A stretch of 6,692 bases of DNA from Blastocatellia bacterium (lineage in GTDB: Bacteria; Acidobacteriota; Blastocatellia; Pyrinomonadales; Pyrinomonadaceae): the NCBI GenBank assembly GCA_013695495.1, contig JACDAK010000108.1, positions 1 to 6,692 on the forward strand, given 5' to 3'. Positions 1 through 4,550 of this stretch are shown here, piece after piece (positions within the stretch are counted from its first letter, which is position 1; every line of letters begins with the position of its first letter). Under the pieces are notes generated by a model. It searched no databases. It had not been told where the DNA came from and worked only from the letters and a program-made list of their open reading frames with translations. The position numbers and the translations under genes are program-made.

Positions 1-66
1 GTAGCCTGCGAGAAAATACGTGTCAAACATATCATACAAAGGCGTATCACCTTCGACGAAAGACAT
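1..66 (-). CDS. Divergent gene, N-terminal fragment (possible circularly permuted ATP-grasp / COG2308-type protein)
   Basis: Reading the minus strand from ATG at 66-64, the frame is open for 22 codons to the window edge and begins MSFVEGDTPLYDMFDTYFLA followed by GY. An in-frame TGA at 78-76 limits the start to this ATG or a TTG at 72-70. The sequence looks protein-like (aromatic and acidic, no stops) and sits divergently from the LysR gene, 70 bp away. From memory, the tail resembles the start of circularly permuted ATP-grasp proteins (COG2308), where a Gly-Tyr/Phe-Tyr-Asp-Glu-Met-Phe segment comes early. Those proteins often neighbour YbdK-like ligases, alpha-E-domain proteins and transglutaminase-like proteins, which fits the ligase gene at 1140. 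The ribosome-binding site is weak (GAGA about 8 nt upstream). I am fairly confident that a gene starts here. The family assignment rests on few residues and is tentative. Confidence 0.5.
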   Translation of the reverse strand, partial: MSFVEGDTPLYDMFDTYFLAGY

Positions 67-82
67 TATCAAATCTCATGTT

Positions 83-101
83 GTATAATGTTCGATTATA
101 C
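83..101. promoter_or_regulatory. Perfect 7-5-7 inverted repeat, candidate LysR operator overlapping divergent -10 elements
   Basis: GTATAAT (83-89), five bases GTTCG, then ATTATAC (95-101) form a perfect inverted repeat. It contains the LysR-family T-N11-A signature (T86 to A98). TATAAT reads on the plus strand at 84-89 and on the minus strand at 100-95, so each arm could serve as a -10 for one of the two divergent genes. No good -35 hexamer lies at the right distance on either strand, as is common for activator-dependent LysR targets. Binding by the adjacent regulator is inferred. Confidence 0.55.
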
Positions 102-136
102 TGACATTACCGTCGGGATATCACAGACTTGAAACT

Positions 137-1021
137 ATGGATATCAACCAACTCGAAGTGCTGGTGGCGGTAGCAAGTGAGCGCAGTTTCTCCCGCGCCG
201 CCGAAGCACTTAGCCGCACTCAGCCCGCTGTGAGCCAGGCGATCAACCGTCTGGAAAAGGATCTAGGCGAAAAGCTTTTCGATCGCTCTTCCAAAGACGG
301 AACGCTAACGCCCGCGGGCGAGGTCCTGATCGAATATGCCAAACAGATGCTGAATCTTCGGCAAACCGCGATTGTTGCCGTCAAAGAACTTCGCGGGCTG
401 CACAAAGGCAAGATAACCATAACGGCAAACGAGCACACCGTGTTCTATTTGCTCCCAGTAATTCAGCGATTTCGCGAGCTCCACCCTGAGATAAAGATCG
501 AGGTCCATCGAGGCGTCGCCAGCCGTATTCCAAAAGAGATCACGGCCCGCGAGGTCGAACTCGGAGTTCTCTCGTTCCGCCCGTCTGAGACCGCCCTTCG
601 TTCTATACCGGTGGTTGTGGACGATCTCGTCCTCGTCATTGCTCCGGCTCACCACTTAGCCAAAAAGAAAAGTGTCGCGATCAAGGAATTAGGCGGAGAG
701 ACTTTCATCGCCCACAATGCGCGCTCGCCCTATCGGAACAAAGTCATCGAAACATTCGAAAGATTCGGGACTCCTCTCAACATCGCCGTCGAACTGCCGT
801 CTCTCGAAGCTATTAAGAGACTCGTTATACGCGGCGTGGGAATAGCTCTCGTACCTCAGTTGACGGCACGAGCAGAAATATCCGATGGCAGATTGATAGG
901 ATTAACGGTAAAGGAATTAAGAATGGAAAGAACTCTGCACCTTGTCTACCGACGAAACTCCGTACTGTCGCATGCAGCAACAGAATTCCTGCGTATCGCA
1001 GAAGAGATGGCGGCGGGCTGA
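137..1021 (+). CDS. LysR-type transcriptional regulator
   Basis: A 294-residue protein of normal length for the LysR family of cytoplasmic DNA-binding regulators, which usually act as tetramers responding to a small-molecule co-inducer. Residues 1-60 form the winged helix-turn-helix, with the hallmark pattern SFSRAAEAL (17-25), TQPAVSQAI (28-36), LEKDLGEKLFDR (39-50) and the wing TLTPAGE (56-62). A linker helix covers about 60-88. Residues 91-292 are the periplasmic-binding-protein-like effector domain, opening GKITITANEH and containing GVGIALVPQL (233-242). The ATG at 137 sits exactly at the canonical N-terminus, although the ribosome-binding site is weak. The gene is divergent from the partial gene at 1-66 and 118 bp upstream of the YbdK-like ligase gene on the same strand. 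The inverted repeat at 83-101 suggests autoregulation and control of the divergent gene. The co-inducer cannot be read from the sequence, and no specific subfamily name is justified. Confidence 0.95.
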   Translation: MDINQLEVLVAVASERSFSRAAEALSRTQPAVSQAINRLEKDLGEKLFDRSSKDGTLTPAGEVLIEYAKQMLNLRQTAIVAVKELRGLHKGKITITANEHTVFYLLPVIQRFRELHPEIKIEVHRGVASRIPKEITAREVELGVLSFRPSETALRSIPVVVDDLVLVIAPAHHLAKKKSVAIKELGGETFIAHNARSPYRNKVIETFERFGTPLNIAVELPSLEAIKRLVIRGVGIALVPQLTARAEISDGRLIGLTVKELRMERTLHLVYRRNSVLSHAATEFLRIAEEMAAG

Positions 1022-1139
1022 TCGTATGAGTTTAACGAACCGTGAATCTTCGACACGTGCCTGTGTAATAGTGAAATGAAATACGCTAAGATTGCCTTGC
1101 GGTTTCTCAACTACTGAATAAAGAGGTTAAGCAGGATAT

Positions 1140-2261
1140 ATGTTCAATCAATTTACGCTCGGTATCGAAGAAGAGTTCCAAATCGTCGACCCAACAACCC
1201 GCGAACTGAAATCACAGGTCGCAGAGATCCTCGCGGAGGGGAAACTTCTGTTGGGCGAGAAGGTCAAACCGGAGATGATCCAATCGATGATCGAGGTTGG
1301 AACCGGCGTTTGTGCGAACATCAAAGAGGCCCGCGAGGATATCACCAAACTTCGCTGCATAATCTCGTCGCTCGCTCGGAAACAAGGGATGGAGATAGTC
1401 GCCGCCTCGACCCATCCGTTTTCTAAGTGGTCCGAGCAAGAGATCTATGACGGCGACCGCTACCGCCTTTTGATCGATGAGTTGCAAATGGTGGCGCGGT
1501 CGCTGCTCATCTTCGGCGTACACGTTCACGTCGGTATCGAGAACTTAGACCGTCGAATACATATTATGAACGCCGCGCGATATTTCTTGCCGCACGTTCT
1601 CGCAATGACCACGTCCTCGCCCTTCTGGCTCGGATTCAACACCGGCCTCAAATCCTACCGGTCCGAAGTATTCAAAAAGTTTCCGCGTACCGACATTCCA
1701 GACCACTTCGAGTCGTATCAACAGTTCCAAACCTATCTCGATCTGCTCGTTAAGATGAACTGCATTCAAGACGGCAGTAAGATCTGGTGGGACGTTCGGC
1801 CGCACTCATTGTTTCCAACGCTCGAATTCCGGGTTTGCGACATCCCCACCCGGGTCGACGACACCATTGCAGTTGCAGCTCTTTTCCAGGCGATCGTCGC
1901 AAAGCTCACAGTTTTGATCGATAAGAACTTGGGCTTCCGGCTTTATCACCGCCGCCTGATCCAAGAGAATAAGTGGCGTGCAGTGCGATATGGCCTGGAC
2001 GGAAAGATGCTTGATCTCGGCAAACAGAAAGAAGTCCCCGCCCGCGACCTCATTCGCGAACTGCTCGAGTTCGTCGACGATGTCGTGGACGAACTCGATT
2101 CCCGCGCCGAGATCGAACATATTCATACCATCCTCGAACGCGGCACCTCCGCCGATGAACAATTACAAGTCTTCGAGGAAAGCGGCGGCGATTTCAACGC
2201 CGTCGTCGATCGCCTCATCATCAACACCATGGAAAACGTCCCCGAAAAGTGTTTCGATTAG
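1140..2261 (+). CDS. ybdK: YbdK-family carboxylate-amine ligase (glutamate-cysteine ligase type 2, GCS2)
   Basis: A 373-residue protein, essentially the length of E. coli YbdK (about 372). It belongs to the GCS2 family, soluble ATP-dependent enzymes that join a carboxylate to an amine; E. coli YbdK has weak gamma-glutamylcysteine synthetase activity. Visible family signatures, in order: TLGIEEEFQ (6-14, N-terminal strand with active-site glutamates), ASTHPFS (89-95), GVHVHVGI (126-133), WWDVRPH (216-222), TLEFRVCD (227-234) and ENKWRAVRYGLDG (276-288). The protein is full length with all core motifs, so it is probably active, but its substrate is unknown. The ATG at 1140 gives the usual short N-terminus before GIEEEFQ. 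The Shine-Dalgarno choice is ambiguous: AGAGG at 1122-1126 is a little far and AGGA at 1133-1136 is close. I see no convincing promoter in 1022-1139, so co-transcription with the LysR gene is plausible. A role in glutathione synthesis is possible, but the context fits a specialised amide or peptide ligase better. Confidence 0.93.
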   Translation: MFNQFTLGIEEEFQIVDPTTRELKSQVAEILAEGKLLLGEKVKPEMIQSMIEVGTGVCANIKEAREDITKLRCIISSLARKQGMEIVAASTHPFSKWSEQEIYDGDRYRLLIDELQMVARSLLIFGVHVHVGIENLDRRIHIMNAARYFLPHVLAMTTSSPFWLGFNTGLKSYRSEVFKKFPRTDIPDHFESYQQFQTYLDLLVKMNCIQDGSKIWWDVRPHSLFPTLEFRVCDIPTRVDDTIAVAALFQAIVAKLTVLIDKNLGFRLYHRRLIQENKWRAVRYGLDGKMLDLGKQKEVPARDLIRELLEFVDDVVDELDSRAEIEHIHTILERGTSADEQLQVFEESGGDFNAVVDRLIINTMENVPEKCFD

Positions 2262-2306
2262 GGAACACTGTCTGGAAATAGTGCGGTAATCTGCATTTAT
2301 TTTCAT

Positions 2307-2327
2307 AGAGGGACAATTTCGCCCTCT
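2307..2327. other. Small hairpin downstream of the ligase gene
   Basis: AGAGGG (2307-2312) and CCCTCT (2322-2327) form a perfect 6-bp GC-rich stem with a 9-nt loop, 46 bp after the ligase stop codon. No T run follows on either strand, so it is not a canonical intrinsic terminator by itself. It may protect the mRNA 3' end or act together with the hairpin immediately downstream. Confidence 0.4.
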
Positions 2328-2328
2328 G

Positions 2329-2354
2329 ATGTTCAACTTTGTTGGACGTTTTTT
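2329..2354 (+). terminator. Candidate weak rho-independent terminator after ybdK
   Basis: ATGTTCAAC (2329-2337), loop TTT and GTTGGACGT (2341-2349) can pair over 9 bp including two G-U wobbles, followed by TTTTT (2350-2354). The stem is AU-rich and the loop is only 3 nt, so termination would be inefficient. The hairpin directly abuts and slightly overlaps the -35 element of the next promoter. Confidence 0.45.
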
Positions 2355-2382
2355 GACATCTTTGGTCAGCCTGTGCTATAAC
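2353..2382 (+). promoter_or_regulatory. Sigma-70 promoter for the minor-pilin operon
   Basis: A consensus -35 TTGACA (2353-2358), an 18-nt spacer and a -10 TATAAC (2377-2382), with TGC immediately upstream of the -10 as an extended -10 element. Initiation is expected near 2388-2390, about 60 nt before the ATG at 2449. This placement rules out the upstream in-frame ATG at 2329 as a start for transcripts from this promoter. Confidence 0.8.
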
Positions 2383-2385
2383 ATG

Positions 2386-2425
2386 ATTGACTTTCCGACT
2401 TCTCGGGTCCTTGTGAGAAGTCAAT
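2386..2425 (+). promoter_or_regulatory. Leader with two mutually exclusive hairpin pairings
   Basis: GACTTCTC (2397-2404) pairs perfectly with GAGAAGTC (2415-2422) around a 10-nt loop. ATTGACTT (2386-2393) pairs perfectly with AAGTCAAT (2418-2425). The right-hand strands overlap at 2418-2422, so the two stems compete. The direct repeat GACTT-TCC-GACTT explains the geometry. The element lies just after the predicted transcription start and could be an RNA switch, an mRNA 5'-stabilising stem or a DNA operator. No known riboswitch class is recognisable. Confidence 0.45.
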
Positions 2426-2448
2426 TCACTCCCTCACCGTGCTGCGTT

Positions 2449-3303
2449 ATGAACAATTTAATCAGGAAACATACTGCCGGTTTTTCACTTATCGAGTTGT
2501 TGGTCGTTTTGGCTGTGCTCGGGGTGCTCGTCACATTCGCGATCATGGCGCTTGGACGTTCGCAGCAGAACCTTCGCCGCCAAAGCATCGCCAAAGAGTT
2601 CAAGGTTGTGCTTGAGCGTGCACGTTTCGATTCGCTGAAACGCAGGCCGTCAAGTTGCGCAGACATGTCTCGAGTCGAGATCTTGAGCCCGACGTCGTTT
2701 CGCTACATCACTGATACAAACCAGGACGGAACGCTTCAACCCGATGCCGAAGCACGTGTCGTTGATTTTGGCTCAAGTCCGGTGCGGATCGTAGATGAAA
2801 CACCCCTCGTGTTCCCGATCATTATTCGCTTCGATATGCGCGGCGGTTCGTCCTCCGGAGCGTGCGGGGCTGAAACGGTTGCAAGGACGCCGACACATTT
2901 CTGCGAACTTCCGTGCGGGACCAGAAATCCGACCAATTCCACCTCGATCTATGTGTCTCCGACGGGAACCGTCGCGCTGTTGATCGGGGGTGAAGACGAA
3001 CCGGAATTTGACGATCCCGACGTTTCGCTCGTCGACTTTGCTTATGGCGTAAATGAGCACCTTGCTGTTTGGACCGGGACCCCGCCAACGCCGTCGCCGA
3101 TTCCGACACCCGCGGGCACGCCTAGCGGATCCCCGAGCCCCACGCCATCAGGTACGCCGTCACCAACACCTACAGGAACGCCTAGCCCGACACCTTCACC
3201 TACGCCGCTTCCGGCGTGCACAAAGAATCAGAAGCCCGGAAATCCTCCGCAGTGCAGCTGCAATCCGCCATACTTCATACAGAACAATGGCCAGTGCAAA
3301 TAG
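2449..3303 (+). CDS. FimT/GspH-like minor pilin with Pro/Thr/Ser linker and four-cysteine C-terminal module
   Basis: A 284-residue prepilin, probably a minor pilin of the type IV pilus tip or priming complex. The leader MNNLIRKHTAG (basic, 11 residues) is followed by the prepilin-peptidase site G^FSLIE, with the conserved Glu at mature +5, and a hydrophobic helix (12-36). Residues 40-200 match the GspH/FimT pattern, ending in the typical strand IYVSPTGTVALLIGG (167-181). An EF-hand-like loop DTNQDGTLQPDAE lies at 89-101. Residues 211-255 are a Thr/Pro/Ser/Gly linker. Residues 257-284 hold four cysteines spaced C-x11-C-x-C-x11-C. Further cysteines are at 70, 139, 152 and 156. The frame stays open upstream to ATG 2329, but that start lies before the promoter and would put 40 extra residues ahead of the leader, so 2449 is preferred. 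No clear Shine-Dalgarno precedes it. It is longer than ordinary FimT proteins because of the C-terminal extension. Confidence 0.88.
   Translation: MNNLIRKHTAGFSLIELLVVLAVLGVLVTFAIMALGRSQQNLRRQSIAKEFKVVLERARFDSLKRRPSSCADMSRVEILSPTSFRYITDTNQDGTLQPDAEARVVDFGSSPVRIVDETPLVFPIIIRFDMRGGSSSGACGAETVARTPTHFCELPCGTRNPTNSTSIYVSPTGTVALLIGGEDEPEFDDPDVSLVDFAYGVNEHLAVWTGTPPTPSPIPTPAGTPSGSPSPTPSGTPSPTPTGTPSPTPSPTPLPACTKNQKPGNPPQCSCNPPYFIQNNGQCK
3079..3213 (+). repeat. Coding repeat: degenerate GTPSPTP-type tract
   Basis: These 45 codons encode residues 211-255 of the FimT/GspH-like protein, with recurring G-T-P-S and S-P-T-P units. Repeated units use different synonymous codons (GGC ACG CCT AGC, GGT ACG CCG TCA, GGA ACG CCT AGC). 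The repetition is therefore in the protein rather than in perfect DNA copies. It probably forms an extended, possibly O-glycosylated, linker between pilin body and Cys-rich tip. Confidence 0.85.
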
Positions 3304-3308
3304 TCTTC

Positions 3309-3314
3309 GAGGAG
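3309..3314 (+). promoter_or_regulatory. Shine-Dalgarno site that fixes the pilV start
   Basis: GAGGAG ends 9 nt before the ATG at 3324. It selects this start over the upstream in-frame ATG at 3216, which lies inside the preceding gene and would add 36 residues before the prepilin leader. Confidence 0.85.
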
Positions 3315-3323
3315 TTTGCAACT

Positions 3324-3842
3324 ATGAACGAATCTAAAGAAATCCAACATGACCAAGCTTCCGATTCCGCGGGTTTCACCCTGCTTGAGACCATCGTGGC
3401 GATGCTGATTATGACCATATCGCTCTTAGGGGCTCTCCAGGCGATCAACTATTCGGTACTTTACAACGCGGGAAATGCGTCACGTGCTCAAGCCCTCGCA
3501 TTGCTTCAGCTAGAGGTAGAACTTCTTCGGGCGGCAAAGTTCACTCCGGGCGGCGCAGATAATTTTCCGCCGCCTGGTAACGGGGATTGCCGCAGCGATG
3601 CACTGCGTGATATCACGGGCGGAGATAAGCCCGAGTGTTTTGTGAACGCGGCAAATGGCGGGCGTTTTTCAATCACCACAAGGGTGGACGACAACCCGTT
3701 CAACGCTCCGAATACGCCCGACATTGACCCAACCGCACAAATCAAAGAAATAACTGTTGAAGTGGTACTCGCCAGTAAAACCCCTGGATGGCAAACCGCA
3801 GTGCCGGCACGTGTAGTAATCCGCCGGTCGATGGCAAACTAA
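3324..3842 (+). CDS. pilV: PilV-like type IV minor pilin
   Basis: A 172-residue prepilin. The leader is 17 residues (MNESKEIQHDQASDSAG), then the prepilin-peptidase site G^FTLLE with Glu at +5, followed by a hydrophobic helix at 18-40 and the ALLQLEVELLRAAKF helix (59-73) typical of PilV/GspI proteins. Two cysteines at 89 and 105 may form the C-terminal disulfide loop seen in many minor pilins. The leader is unusual: acidic residues outnumber basic ones, whereas prepilin leaders are usually basic. The gene starts 20 nt after the preceding stop codon and ends 1 nt before the PilW start, so it is translated as part of one operon. The expected role is as a subunit of the tip/priming complex that starts pilus assembly at the inner membrane. 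The PilV label rests on the N-terminus, size and position between FimT-like and PilW-like genes. GspI-like would be the alternative name. Confidence 0.87.
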   Translation: MNESKEIQHDQASDSAGFTLLETIVAMLIMTISLLGALQAINYSVLYNAGNASRAQALALLQLEVELLRAAKFTPGGADNFPPPGNGDCRSDALRDITGGDKPECFVNAANGGRFSITTRVDDNPFNAPNTPDIDPTAQIKEITVEVVLASKTPGWQTAVPARVVIRRSMAN

Positions 3843-3843
3843 T

Positions 3844-4524
3844 ATGCAACACTCTAATCCACGGTCCCAACAGGGCTTTTCACTCCTAGAATTGATGATC
3901 GGGATGACCATCACGCTGATGTTGCTCGGCGTAATGTCGTCGGTCGTCTTCCGGGCCACCGGTGTAAATCAGCGCGAAACGCGAAAGGCAGACGCACTTG
4001 TTTCCGCTCAGGCGGCATTAAACCTGATGTCGCGTGAGATCGGGAACTCCGGTTTCGGCATTTACATGGACGAAATGACGCAGACTCCCAGTAATGGGAT
4101 CGTCATTGCAGATTCTAATAGTCAGCAGATCCGGGTCCGATCCAATTTTGACAACGTCGGCGACATTTCACGCCCCCCGGGATCGACCGTTATGGCAACG
4201 AACCAGCCGGGTGAAGATGTAACGTTCTTCTTCGATCCCTCGACAAGATCGATCGTGCGGTATGACTTCAACGCACCGTCGGGCACGCCCGCGTCGTCAG
4301 TTGTGGTTAACCGGATCAGTAACGTGACGTTCCAGTATTTCAACTATACATCTAGCAGTTCGACGGTTACCTCAACAAGCACGCCAACTTCGGCAACGGG
4401 CCGCGTTCGCATTACCGTTCTGGTCGAACTCGAACCGGTTCCCGGACAAGCCATTAACGAGGTCGTTTCGTTCACATCCGACGTGACACTGCGAAACTCG
4501 AATTACATGCTTAGACAGTATTGA
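3844..4524 (+). CDS. pilW: PilW-like type IV minor pilin
   Basis: A 226-residue prepilin with leader MQHSNPRSQQG (11 residues), cleavage site G^FSLLE with Glu at +5, and a hydrophobic segment at 12-37. The family signature AALNLMSREIGNSGFGIYM (57-75) is what marks PilW/GspJ-type proteins. The remainder is a beta-rich globular domain containing FQYFNY (163-168), followed by a Ser/Thr-rich loop (169-185) that may be surface exposed, and a final strand pair typical of the family (RVRITVLVELEP). There are no cysteines. The ATG at 3844 follows the pilV stop by a single base and has no clear Shine-Dalgarno, so translation is probably coupled. Its own stop is TGA at 4522-4524, 26 nt before the next ATG. 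It probably joins FimT-, PilV- and PilX-like subunits in the pilus priming complex. GspJ is the paralogous alternative, but the neighbours favour type IV pilus. Confidence 0.9.
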   Translation: MQHSNPRSQQGFSLLELMIGMTITLMLLGVMSSVVFRATGVNQRETRKADALVSAQAALNLMSREIGNSGFGIYMDEMTQTPSNGIVIADSNSQQIRVRSNFDNVGDISRPPGSTVMATNQPGEDVTFFFDPSTRSIVRYDFNAPSGTPASSVVVNRISNVTFQYFNYTSSSSTVTSTSTPTSATGRVRITVLVELEPVPGQAINEVVSFTSDVTLRNSNYMLRQY

Positions 4525-4540
4525 TCGTAGCGAAAGCTTT

Positions 4541-4546
4541 GGAGGA
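4541..4546 (+). promoter_or_regulatory. Shine-Dalgarno site that fixes the PilX-like start
   Basis: GGAGGA is centred about 7 nt before the ATG at 4551. It supports that start over a TTG at 4521, which would add 10 residues and overlap the pilW stop codon. Confidence 0.88.
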
Positions 4547-4550
4547 AGTT

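Noticed and set aside
21..26. TTGACA on the minus strand near the left edge, a possible -35 box
   Set aside because: It falls inside the divergent coding frame and its -10 position would lie outside the window.
1022..1139. Possible promoter for ybdK (TTGCGG with TAAAGA, 16-nt spacer)
   Set aside because: Each hexamer matches only about half of the consensus, so it is no better than chance. No terminator is visible after the LysR gene either.
2329..2448. In-frame upstream extension of the FimT-like gene from ATG 2329
   Set aside because: The ATG lies within a candidate terminator hairpin and upstream of a near-consensus promoter. The extension would place 40 residues before a normal 11-residue prepilin leader.
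3079..3213. The repeat tract as a microsatellite or CRISPR-like array
   Set aside because: The repetition is at the amino-acid level with varied synonymous codons. There are no constant DNA repeats or spacers.
3216..3323. In-frame upstream extension of pilV from ATG 3216
   Set aside because: It overlaps the end of the preceding gene, while ATG 3324 has a strong GAGGAG at ideal spacing and gives a plausible prepilin leader.
4521..4550. TTG start for the PilX-like gene
   Set aside because: ATG 4551 has GGAGGA just upstream and yields a basic leader with a Gly cleavage site.
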